Shown here piece by piece: positions 55,569 to 64,000 of a stretch of DNA of 64,000 nucleotides; positions within the stretch are counted from its first letter, which is position 1, and each line of letters opens with the position of its first letter. The notes under the pieces are model-generated. The model was not told where the DNA came from and made no database searches. It saw only the letters and a program-made list of their open reading frames with translations. Both the position numbers and the translations under genes were made by a program. This DNA comes from Massilia yuzhufengensis. Lineage in GTDB: Bacteria > Pseudomonadota > Gammaproteobacteria > Burkholderiales > Burkholderiaceae_D. Location: positions 124,001 to 188,000 of the forward strand of contig NZ_FOLD01000001.1 in NCBI RefSeq assembly GCF_900112225.1, read 5' to 3'.

Positions 55569-56146
55569 TCCCGGCCGATCTCGATGTGATACAGCGCCCA
55601 CGGGCAAGCCCCGAAGCGCTGATTGACCGGCCGCGCCGCCATGTCCGGCACGCGGTCCGCCTCGTAGATTCCCCACAGTGGTCCAAGCCCGCCCAAGGCC
55701 ATCGCCTGGCCATCGAGGTGGGTCGCCACGATCAGTTTCCACGCACGCAGCTGGCCCATCGGGACGGCGGCGGCATAGCCATCCACCGCGCGCAATAGCA
55801 CTGTGGCGCTGTCGGCAGGCCGCGCTCCGGCCAATCCCAGCACCTCGTCCAGCAGCGGACCGCGCAGGGTGTGCGGCTGGCTGTCGTATTCCAGCGTCGG
55901 CCGGATGCTGAGCGCCGGCAAGGCTGCGATCGTCGCGAAATCCAGTGCAAACCCGCGCGAAAATGCCAGCTTGTGCTTGAACATCATCTGGTCGCGTACC
56001 GGATCGAGGGGGCCGCGGTTGCTGCGCCCGATGGCGCCGGTAATGGTCAGCAGGGCGGGGCCACCTGGTGCGCCGGCAGGCTTTGCCGCGACGGCAGGCA
56101 AGCTGCTGGCGGCCAGCGCCGCGCCGAGGAAGTGACGTTTGTCCAT
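55559..56146 (-). CDS. Exported oxidoreductase molybdopterin-binding-domain-like protein
   Basis: A 195-residue exported protein. An N-terminal signal (MDKRHFLGAALAASSLPAVA-A) is followed by a domain with the layout of the sulfite-oxidase-like molybdopterin-binding fold: LLTITGAIGRSNRG, LRGPLLDEVLGLAGARP, VDGYAAAVPMGQL, GLGPLWGIYEAD. No Cys is visible at the usual molybdenum-ligand position, so it may be one of the shortened relatives that lack a metal. Function unknown. Confidence 0.7.
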   Translation of the reverse strand: MDKRHFLGAALAASSLPAVAAKPAGAPGGPALLTITGAIGRSNRGPLDPVRDQMMFKHKLAFSRGFALDFATIAALPALSIRPTLEYDSQPHTLRGPLLDEVLGLAGARPADSATVLLRAVDGYAAAVPMGQLRAWKLIVATHLDGQAMALGGLGPLWGIYEADRVPDMAARPVNQRFGACPWALYHIEIGRDQA

Positions 56147-56198
56147 GCGAAAATGCCGTGGTGACCGGAAGCCAGCATCATAGCCAGAAAATTGCACA

Positions 56199-56795
56199 AT
56201 GGATTTATTTAGCTCAGCCCCAGCGCTCTTGCCGATCCCGATCCGTGACGGCGAGCTGGCATTTTGTGCGCAACTCGCGCTGCCCTGGCCCAACGATGTG
56301 GTGCTGTCGCGCTTGCTTAGTGAAACCAGTTGGCGCGCAGAAACCGTCGTCGTCTACGGCAAGCGCCACCTGCAGCCGCGCCTGAGCGCCTGGCATGGCG
56401 ACAAGGCCTATCGCTACTCGGGCCTGAGCCTGGCGCCACTGCCGTTCACGCCCCTGCTCGATACCATCCGACTTGCCGCAGAAAAAGCCACGGGCCGGCG
56501 CTATAACAGCGTGCTCATGAACTATTACCGCGATGGCAGCGACAGCATGGGCATGCACAGCGATAACGAACCCGAGCTGGGCCCAGAACCCGCCATCGCC
56601 TCGGTCAGTTTCGGCGCAATGCGGACGTTTATCCTGCGCCACAAGGACAGCAAGGAAACCCTGAAGTTGCCGCTGACCGATGGCAGCCTGCTGTTCATGG
56701 GCGGCGCCCTACAGGCCTACTGGATGCATGGGATTAACAAGACGAGCAAGCCGGTCGGTGCGCGCCTTAACCTAACTTTTCGCAACATCGACTAA
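56199..56795 (+). CDS. alkB: AlkB-family 2-oxoglutarate/Fe(II) dioxygenase
   Basis: A 198-residue AlkB-like dioxygenase that removes alkyl lesions from DNA or RNA bases by oxidation. The Fe(II) triad is H120-x-D122 (MGMHSDNEPELG) and H177 (YWMHGINK). 2-oxoglutarate is bound by R189 and R195 (ARLNLTFR). NYYRDGSDSMGMHSD is the family core. It is shorter than E. coli AlkB at the N-terminus, closer to the ALKBH2/3-type group. The start lies 52 bp from the divergent neighbour. Confidence 0.92.
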   Translation: MDLFSSAPALLPIPIRDGELAFCAQLALPWPNDVVLSRLLSETSWRAETVVVYGKRHLQPRLSAWHGDKAYRYSGLSLAPLPFTPLLDTIRLAAEKATGRRYNSVLMNYYRDGSDSMGMHSDNEPELGPEPAIASVSFGAMRTFILRHKDSKETLKLPLTDGSLLFMGGALQAYWMHGINKTSKPVGARLNLTFRNID

Positions 56796-56967
56796 TGCGT
56801 TCGCTACTTTCGGTATCTTCCAGGAAAATATCTAACTTTTGAGTCATTAAGTTACAACTGCTTACAGTTCTTACGGGATTTGGACGGTTTTAAAGTTGTG
56901 TGAGTGCTATCTTGGACCTATCGCGATTCACCCGGAATCACGAGCCAGACAAGTAAAGGATTCACGC

Positions 56968-57540
56968 ATGAAAAAGCTCATCGTTGCTCTGATCGCATCC
57001 GCAGCCGCCATGTCGGCGGCCCAGGCCCAAACCACTGCCCCGCGCGCGTATGTCGGCGTCGGCGTAGCAAGTGCCGACCATGAATTCAAGCGCTCCGGCG
57101 CCACCAATATCGACACCGAAGGCTACAAAGCCTCCGGCAAGATCTTCGGCGGCTACGACTTCAACCAGACCTGGGGCGTCGAAGCGGGCTACACCGACTT
57201 CCGCAAGGCTGACGTCAACTACACCACCGCCGGCGTGAACACCCGTGGCGAAACCGACGGTCATTCGGTCTACCTGGCAGCCAAGGCCACCATGCCCGTG
57301 AACGAACAGTTTTCGGTCTACACCAAGCTGGGCGCCGCGCGTAACAAGAGCGAACTGGTCGCGCTGAATTCGGCCCAAAACATGAGCCACAGCAAAACCG
57401 AAGCCTATGGCGCACTCGGCGCCCAGTACAACCTGAACCAGAACGTTTCCCTCATCGCCGAGTACGAACGCTACGGCAAGAGCAAGGACTTCGGCGCAAA
57501 AGCCGACGTCTGGACCGTCGGCGCAAAATACGCTTTCTAA
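56968..57540 (+). CDS. Outer-membrane beta-barrel protein (OmpA-like, 8-strand)
   Basis: A 190-residue exported barrel. The signal peptide is MKKLIVALIASAAAMSAAQA. The mature chain alternates hydrophobic residues in strands such as AYVGVGVASADHEFKR, GKIFGGYDFNQTWGVEAGYT, AYGALGAQYNLNQNVSLIAE and ends in VGAKYAF with the C-terminal Phe required for barrel assembly. It resembles the OmpA N-terminal/OmpW-like group without a peptidoglycan-binding domain. AAAGGA supports the start. Confidence 0.86.
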   Translation: MKKLIVALIASAAAMSAAQAQTTAPRAYVGVGVASADHEFKRSGATNIDTEGYKASGKIFGGYDFNQTWGVEAGYTDFRKADVNYTTAGVNTRGETDGHSVYLAAKATMPVNEQFSVYTKLGAARNKSELVALNSAQNMSHSKTEAYGALGAQYNLNQNVSLIAEYERYGKSKDFGAKADVWTVGAKYAF

Positions 57541-57559
57541 GCGCGAGCACCGTACGACC

Positions 57560-57581
57560 AAAGGCCCTGCGGGGCCTTTTT
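57560..57581 (+). terminator. Rho-independent terminator after the barrel protein gene
   Basis: An 8-bp stem AAAGGCCC/GGGCCTTT with loop TGCG, followed by five T residues, 20 bp after the stop codon. Confidence 0.88.
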
Positions 57582-57591
57582 CAATTTCTAT

Positions 57592-57738
57592 ACTTCGGGG
57601 TCAGGTCTGACATTTGGACACGGCCTCATCCTTATAATCGACAAACCGCTTGTTTATGCTCGTTTTCACTAGACGTGCGGCATCAATTTGCCGATTACGG
57701 CAGAGCTCGTGTCCAAATGTCAGACCTGACCCCGAAGT
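57592..57738. repeat. Perfect 31-bp inverted repeat pair beside the RAYT gene
   Basis: The left arm 57592-57622 and right arm 57708-57738 are exact reverse complements over 31 bp, with 85 bp between. Each arm contains the small palindrome GTCAGGTCTGAC, like the mini-hairpins of REP sequences. The pair lies 9 bp past the stop of the transposase gene, and the middle carries no gene. It is the expected REP/BIME-type substrate of a RAYT. Confidence 0.85.
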
Positions 57739-57747
57739 TGTGTTTGT

Positions 57748-58281
57748 TTACAGACGGGCGAAGCCCTGCGATTGCGGGCGGTGGACCCAGGGCGGGACGA
57801 TCAGTTGCGGCACCGGCATGGCGTGGCCGGCGTTGACGAAGCGGTGCAGCGAGGACCAGGGCCAGTCGCGCGGGTGGCTGCAGTAGCCGTGGCGCACGGC
57901 GTCGAGGTGGGTATAGTCGACCAGGGCGGCGTATTCGTCGTCGTCGCCGACCCGGTAGTGCTGGTAGTGGCGTTCCCAGATGGCGCCGTCGTTTGCATCC
58001 GGCACGGCGGCCTTGCGCAGCGCCTTGGAAAAGGCGATCTTGACGGCGCGCCAGCGGCTCGAGCAGTCATGGTCGCCTGGCGGCAGCGTCCACATGGCGT
58101 GGGCATGGTCGGGCATGACCACCCAGGCATCGACGTGGAAGGGTTTGCGGACACGTGCCAGGCGCATGGCTTCGCCGAAGGCGGAGATATGGTCGGTCAG
58201 CAAAGTGCCGCCACGTTCGAGCAGGCGCACGGTGAAGAAGAAGGTCCCGCCCGGGACGCGGTTGTTGCGGTAGTCAGTCAT
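57748..58281 (-). CDS. REP-associated tyrosine transposase (RAYT), IS200-like Y1 family
   Basis: A 177-residue Y1-type single-strand transposase domesticated with REP repeats. It starts MTDYRNNRVPGGTFFFTVRL. The metal-binding HxH is H59-A-H61 in VVMPDHAHAMWTLP. The catalytic Tyr is probably Y117 or Y123 in the DDDEYAALVDYTHLDAVRHG helix. The C-terminus SHPRDWPWSSLHRF is typical. An in-frame ATG at 58371 would add 30 residues with little family character. It is intact, and sits beside a perfect inverted repeat that it may recognise. Confidence 0.9.
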   Translation of the reverse strand: MTDYRNNRVPGGTFFFTVRLLERGGTLLTDHISAFGEAMRLARVRKPFHVDAWVVMPDHAHAMWTLPPGDHDCSSRWRAVKIAFSKALRKAAVPDANDGAIWERHYQHYRVGDDDEYAALVDYTHLDAVRHGYCSHPRDWPWSSLHRFVNAGHAMPVPQLIVPPWVHRPQSQGFARL

Positions 58282-58396
58282 AGGCTTCGTCAATCCGTGC
58301 CCCGCTGGCGGCAGCGGACATCGGGGCCAGGTGGCCTCGTCGGCGAAGATTTTACGCATGACTTTGATCACACCCCGTTCCGTTTCCGCAAATAAA

Positions 58397-58419
58397 AAAA
58401 CCCGGCATTGCCGGGTTTT
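58397..58419 (-). terminator. Bidirectional hairpin terminator after ettA
   Basis: A 10-bp perfect stem AAAACCCGGC/GCCGGGTTTT with loop ATT; T runs lie on both strands. It ends the ettA transcript coming from the right, and can stop transcription from the left as well. Confidence 0.85.
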
Positions 58420-58437
58420 CCTTTACGAAACAAAAGC

Positions 58438-60105
<1,668 letters not shown>

Positions 60106-60170
60106 GCTTTACTCTGGTGTTGTTTAAGGTGCACAGGATACAGGTTTTCTCGTATCAGGCGCAGTCACGC

Positions 60171-61049
60171 TCAGGTCTTTTTGCTTGCCCGGCTGCGCCA
60201 CAGCCCTTCGCCCGCGAACAGCGCCAGCGCAGCCCAGATCATCAGGAAGCCCACCATGCGGTCGCTGCTGAAGGCTTCGTGGAACAGCCACACGCCCAGC
60301 GCGAACTGGATGGTCGGCGACAGGTATTGCAGCAGACCCAGGATCGACAGCGGGATCTTGCGCGCGCCGGTGGCGAACAGCAGCAGCGGGATGGCCGTGA
60401 TGGGACCGGCCGCGACCAGCAGCAGGCGCGTGGTGTCCGACGGCGAGGTGACGAACACGTTCGCGCCCTGCAGCGTCAGCCAGCCGATGTAGCCGGCGGC
60501 GAACGGGAACAGCACCATCGTCTCGAACGACAGGCCTTCGAGCGCGCCGAGCGCCGCAGTCTTGCGCAGCAGGCCATAGCCACCGAAGGAAGCCGCCAGG
60601 AACAGCGCGATCCAGGGCACCGAGCCCGACTGCCAGGTGAGCCAGCCGACGCCCAGCGCGGCGATGCCGATCGCGGCCCACTGGGCCGGGCGCATGCGCT
60701 CCTTCAGCAGCAGGTAGCCGAACATGATGTTGACCAGTGGATTGATGAAGTAGCCGAGGCTGGCTTCGATGACATGGCCATTGTTCACCGCCCAGATGTA
60801 CACCAGCCAGTTGGCCGACAACAGGAAGGCGGAGGCAACGAAACTCCAGAACACGCGCGGCTGGCGCACCAGGGCCAGCCAGTTCCACTGGCGCCGCACG
60901 GCCAGCACCACCAGCAGGAAGGCAAGCGACCACAGCACCCGGTGCGCCAGGATCTGCATTGGCGGCACCTCGCCGAGGGCGTGGAAATAAATAGGGAACA
61001 GGCCCCAGCACAGGAAGGCCAGGGCGGCGGAGAGAATACCGGAACGCAT
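60171..61049 (-). CDS. rarD: RarD family transporter (EamA superfamily)
   Basis: A 292-residue inner-membrane protein with ten hydrophobic segments in two EamA repeats. It matches RarD: ALAFLCWGLFPIYFHALGEV, ILAHRVLWSLAFLLVVLAV, LLSANWLVYIWAVNNGHVIE and ASLGYFINPLVNIMFGYLLL. RarD proteins are linked to chloramphenicol sensitivity, but the natural substrate is not firmly known. Start uncertain: an ATG at 61082 has GGGGGA upstream and would add 11 residues of proline-rich sequence. Confidence 0.88.
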   Translation of the reverse strand: MRSGILSAALAFLCWGLFPIYFHALGEVPPMQILAHRVLWSLAFLLVVLAVRRQWNWLALVRQPRVFWSFVASAFLLSANWLVYIWAVNNGHVIEASLGYFINPLVNIMFGYLLLKERMRPAQWAAIGIAALGVGWLTWQSGSVPWIALFLAASFGGYGLLRKTAALGALEGLSFETMVLFPFAAGYIGWLTLQGANVFVTSPSDTTRLLLVAAGPITAIPLLLFATGARKIPLSILGLLQYLSPTIQFALGVWLFHEAFSSDRMVGFLMIWAALALFAGEGLWRSRASKKT

Positions 61050-61228
61050 GGGGAAGGAGGGAGGCGATTGCAGAGCTGGCATTATCCCCCAAGCGCCCGG
61101 TCCTTGCTGGCGCACGCCAGAGTCAGGAAAGTGCGCATCCGTGGCGTATCATGCAAGACGAATCTTCTTGCAATTTTCTTGTCGTTATTTTATGGTGCGG
61201 CGCACCAACACAGAACAATGGTGGAATC

Positions 61229-63106
61229 TTGAGTTCCGAAAATAAGAAAAGCAGCGTCGCGGCGCTGACCCTGGCCGCGGTCGGCATCGTCTACGGCGAT
61301 ATCGGCACCAGCCCCCTCTATACCCTGCGCGCCGTCTTCGACGAAGAGCATGGCCTCCCGCTCACCACCCCCAACATCCTCGGCATCATCTCGCTGATCT
61401 TCTGGAGCCTGACGGTGGTCGTCTCGCTCAAGTACGTCACGCTGGTGCTGCGCGCCGACAACCGCGGCGAGGGCGGGATCATGGCGCTGATGGCGCTGGC
61501 CACCAATTCGGTCACCAAGCATTCGCGCTGGCATTTCCCGCTGCTGGTCATCGGCGTGCTGGGCGCCACCATGTTCTACGGCGACAGCGTGATCACCCCG
61601 GCGATCTCGGTGCTGGGCGCGATCGAAGGCCTGGAAGTGGCCGCCCCCGGCATGTCGCACTATGTGGTGCCGCTGGCGGTGGTGGTGCTGGTGCTCCTGT
61701 ACAGCGTGCAAAGCCATGGCACGGCCGGCATCGGGCGCTTCTTCGGGCCCATCATGCTGGTCTGGTTCCTGGCCCTGGCCGTGATGGGCGTGATCAACAT
61801 CATCGAGTCGCCGGTGATCCTGCATGCCCTGAATCCCTGGCACGCGCTGCACTTCATGCTGGAGAACAAGCTGCTGGCCTTCGTCGCGCTGGGCGCCGTG
61901 GTGCTGGCCATGACCGGCGCCGAAGCCCTGTACGCCGACATGGGCCACTTCGGCCCCAAGCCGATCCGACTGGCCTGGTTCTCGATCGCCTTCCCGGCGC
62001 TGGCGCTGAACTACCTGGGCCAGGGCGGCCTGCTCATCATGCAGCCGGACGCGGTCGACAACCCCTTCTTCCACCAGCTCGGCACCTGGAGCGTGTTCCC
62101 GCTGGTGATCCTGTCGACCATGGCGGCCGTCATCGCCTCGCAGGCCACCATCTCGGGCACCTACTCGATGACCAAGCAAGCCATCGCGCTCGGCCTGCTG
62201 CCGCGCATGCGCATCCTGCACACCTCGGAAAGCGAGATCGGCCAGATCTACATCCCGGCGGTGAACTGGGTGCAGCTGGCGGTGGTGCTCATCGCCGTGG
62301 TGGGCTTCGGTTCCTCGGACGAGCTGGCCGGCGCCTACGGCATCGCGGTCACCGCCACCATGATGGCCACCACCATCCTCACCTTCTTCGTCACCCGCTA
62401 CCGCTGGCAGCTGCCCCTGGGCCTGTGCCTGCTGGCGACCGGCTTCTTCCTGGTGATCGACGTCATGCTGTTCTCGTCGACCACGCTGAAACTGCTGCAC
62501 GGCGGCTGGTTCCCGCTGCTGCTGGGCACCGTGCTGCTGACCCTGATGCTGACCTGGAAGCGCGGCCGCGAACTGGTGTTCGAGAACCTGGAAAAGCACG
62601 CGATCCCGCTGGAAGCCTTCATGGAATCGCTGTTCGTGGCGCCGCCGGCGCGGGTGCCGGGCACCGCGCTGTTCCTGCGCGGCGAAAGCGACGGCGTGCC
62701 GCACGCCCTGCTGCACAACCTCTCGCACAACAAAGTGTTGCATGAACGCGTCGTTTTCCTGACGGTCCATATCATCGAAGAACCATGGGTAGCGGTGGAA
62801 GAACAGGTGGAGATCGCCGAACTGGGCCACAACTGCTACCAGCTCAATGTGCGCTATGGCTTCAAGGACGAACCGGACATCCCGGGCATCCTGCGCCAGT
62901 GCGGCGGCCTGGGGCTGCACTTCGAGATGATGGAAACCTCCTTCTTCATCGCGCGCCAGACCGTGATCTCGGCCCCGGGCGGCGGCATGGCGCCGTGGCG
63001 CGAGCACCTGTACGTGATGATGTCGCGCAACGCCCGCGCGGCGGCCGACTACTACCAGATCCCGCCGAACCGGGTGATCGAGCTGGGCACGCAGGTGGAA
63101 ATCTGA
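61229..63106 (+). CDS. kup: Low-affinity potassium transporter Kup
   Basis: A 625-residue KUP/HAK/KT proton-potassium symporter. About twelve membrane segments occupy residues 10-430; the selectivity region includes GIVYGDIGTSPLYTLRAVFD and DNRGEGGIMALMALA. The soluble C-terminal domain (about 450-625) contains ERVVFLTVHIIEEPWVA. Start chosen as TTG at 61229 preceded by GGTGGAA, giving a typical length; an in-frame ATG 78 bp upstream would add a Cys-rich, non-homologous extension. Confidence 0.94.
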   Translation: MSSENKKSSVAALTLAAVGIVYGDIGTSPLYTLRAVFDEEHGLPLTTPNILGIISLIFWSLTVVVSLKYVTLVLRADNRGEGGIMALMALATNSVTKHSRWHFPLLVIGVLGATMFYGDSVITPAISVLGAIEGLEVAAPGMSHYVVPLAVVVLVLLYSVQSHGTAGIGRFFGPIMLVWFLALAVMGVINIIESPVILHALNPWHALHFMLENKLLAFVALGAVVLAMTGAEALYADMGHFGPKPIRLAWFSIAFPALALNYLGQGGLLIMQPDAVDNPFFHQLGTWSVFPLVILSTMAAVIASQATISGTYSMTKQAIALGLLPRMRILHTSESEIGQIYIPAVNWVQLAVVLIAVVGFGSSDELAGAYGIAVTATMMATTILTFFVTRYRWQLPLGLCLLATGFFLVIDVMLFSSTTLKLLHGGWFPLLLGTVLLTLMLTWKRGRELVFENLEKHAIPLEAFMESLFVAPPARVPGTALFLRGESDGVPHALLHNLSHNKVLHERVVFLTVHIIEEPWVAVEEQVEIAELGHNCYQLNVRYGFKDEPDIPGILRQCGGLGLHFEMMETSFFIARQTVISAPGGGMAPWREHLYVMMSRNARAAADYYQIPPNRVIELGTQVEI

Positions 63107-63212
63107 CGCTTTTACAAAAAAATACAAAGGGTGGACACACAGTGATATTTGCCTGAGGTAAGGTGCGTTGTTTCGTCATATAAACAATTTCGCATCTCCC
63201 TTAAGGACCCCC

Positions 63213-63653
63213 ATGAAGCTGAAGTTTCCCCTGATCGCCGCCTTCGTTGCCATCCTGAGCCTCACCGCCTGCGGCGGCGGCAGTGGCGATTCCGGCGGCA
63301 GCGCACCGGTGAACGCCAACAACCCGGCCGCCTTGGTCAAGACCGACAACACCCTCGGCACCGGCGCCGAAGCCGTCTCCGGCAAGACCGCCAACGTGAC
63401 CTACACCCTGTGGCTGTACAGCGCCGCGACCGCCGACCACAAGGGCACCCGCCTGGAATCGAACACCTTCTCGTTCAAGCTCGGCACCAATGCCGTGATC
63501 CCTGGCTTCGAGCAGGGCGTCACCGGCATGAAGGTCGGCGGCAAGCGCACCATCGAAGTGCCATCGAGCCTGGGCTACGGTTCGGGCGGCACCAGTGGCG
63601 TGCCGGGCAATGCCGGGCTGGTGTTCGAGATCATTCTGAACAAGGTCGAATAA
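63213..63653 (+). CDS. FKBP-type peptidyl-prolyl isomerase lipoprotein
   Basis: A 146-residue lipoprotein. The signal MKLKFPLIAAFVAILSLTAC has the lipobox SLTAC with acylation at C20, followed by a Gly/Ser linker. The FKBP domain (about 47-146) shows TANVTYTLWLYSA, FSFKLGTNAVIPGFEQGVTG and GGKRTIEVPSSLGYGSGG, with the PGFEQG and LGYG active-site motifs. It should catalyse proline isomerisation in the periplasm, anchored to a membrane. AAGGA supports the start. Confidence 0.92.
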   Translation: MKLKFPLIAAFVAILSLTACGGGSGDSGGSAPVNANNPAALVKTDNTLGTGAEAVSGKTANVTYTLWLYSAATADHKGTRLESNTFSFKLGTNAVIPGFEQGVTGMKVGGKRTIEVPSSLGYGSGGTSGVPGNAGLVFEIILNKVE

Positions 63654-63703
63654 GACGCCGGGCGGCAGCAACGCCGCAGCGCAGTTCCAAGAGTTAAATT
63701 CAG

Positions 63704-63734
63704 AACGTCGTTCCCGCCTTCGCGGAACGACGTT
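63704..63734. repeat. Dispersed palindromic repeat, family A, copy 4 (single unit)
   Basis: AACGTCGTTCCCGCCTTCGC followed by GGAACGACGTT: a compact hairpin followed by TTT. It equals one end of copy 2, including the flanking CGTTAAC. It looks like a solo half-element, and may terminate the FKBP gene. Confidence 0.68.
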
Positions 63735-64000
63735 TTTGCGTTAACGAAAAAATTGGTACAGCGAGAGTCGACGGCCATCGAATGGCTGCGCTTTTTTGCG
63801 CGCACGCCTGACGTGGCGCACATGCTGGGCGGGCCGCATGACCGAAGCTGCTGGTCCCGACCACCCAGCCCACGCGCCATGCGATCTCTCCATCTACTCC
63901 TTCTTCCGCCGTTCGCGTTCTCTTCTCCTGTCCAAGCGGTGAGGCACTGCGAACACGCCTGCCCCGCCCCCATCCCGCACTGCCTCCCCGCACCCCCGGC
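63735..64000. other. Distal intergenic stretch, no gene recognised
   Basis: About 265 bp to the window edge. The open frames here translate to low-complexity Arg/Ser/Pro-rich peptides without a ribosome-binding site. The final 120 bases are pyrimidine-rich on the plus strand. Nothing further is supported. Confidence 0.4.

Noticed and set aside
63700-63993. Reverse-strand open frame near the right edge
   Set aside because: It overlaps the palindromic repeat and encodes an Arg/Ser/Gly-rich low-complexity peptide without start signals.

Overview
This 64 kb window is high-GC, densely coded chromosomal DNA. The gene content (F1F0 ATP synthase operon in the order I-B-E-F-H-A-G-D-C, mnmG-rsmG-parA-parB, SlmA, a PabB-PabC fusion, a PutA without a ribbon-helix-helix domain, Kup, and a PHB-depolymerase-type esterase) points to a betaproteobacterium of the order Burkholderiales, most likely Oxalobacteraceae (Massilia/Telluria/Duganella-like). 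The genus is inferred from protein character and gene order, not from any search.

Layout. 1-1.2 kb: the 3' end of coaD, a 2[4Fe-4S] ferredoxin and a DUF1003 membrane protein. 1.6-9.3 kb: a small membrane protein opposite a LysR regulator, an Lrp-type regulator divergent from putA, alanine dehydrogenase and an MTA/SAH nucleosidase. 9.3-10.86 kb: a gene-free region packed with DnaA boxes and three diverged copies of a module made of AT-rich DNA, TAG/TAA trinucleotide repeats, a spacer that is GC-rich at its start, and a DnaA box. I read this as the chromosomal replication origin (oriC). 10.9-18.3 kb: a GMC oxidoreductase, a branched-chain amino-acid type ABC transporter (two ATPases, binding protein, two permeases) and an alpha/beta hydrolase. 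18.3-20.1 kb: a broken iron-dependent alcohol dehydrogenase and a TauE/SafE permease. 20.1-24.8 kb: three parS centromere sites, mnmG, rsmG, parA and parB, so the partition system lies about 10 kb from the proposed origin. 24.9-32.1 kb: the ATP synthase operon behind a strong sigma-70-like promoter.

32-44.7 kb: a tandem pair of secreted beta-lactamase-fold hydrolases, a peptidoglycan amidase, a CoA-binding protein, a periplasmic glutathione peroxidase, the reverse-strand set HAD phosphatase-slmA-pabBC, a TraB/GumN protein, tRNA-Thr(GGT), argB, a CWC-type cysteine-rich protein and an esterase. 44.8-56.8 kb: mostly short housekeeping or poorly characterised genes (thioesterase, HAD-UbiA fusion, DUF1289, metallo-beta-lactamase fold, nitronate monooxygenase, hpt, MmcQ/YjbR, M24 aminopeptidase, MgtC, DUF924, DUF2520, MAPEG, AlkB and others). 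57-63.7 kb: an outer-membrane barrel protein, a REP-associated tyrosine transposase (RAYT) with a perfect 31-bp inverted repeat beside it, the ABC-F factor ettA, rarD, the potassium transporter kup and an FKBP lipoprotein.

Two families of dispersed palindromic repeats are scattered between genes. There is no prophage, CRISPR array or genomic island. The most interesting signal is the candidate oriC with triplicated unwinding modules and an inverted DnaA-box pair of exactly conserved geometry in each copy.
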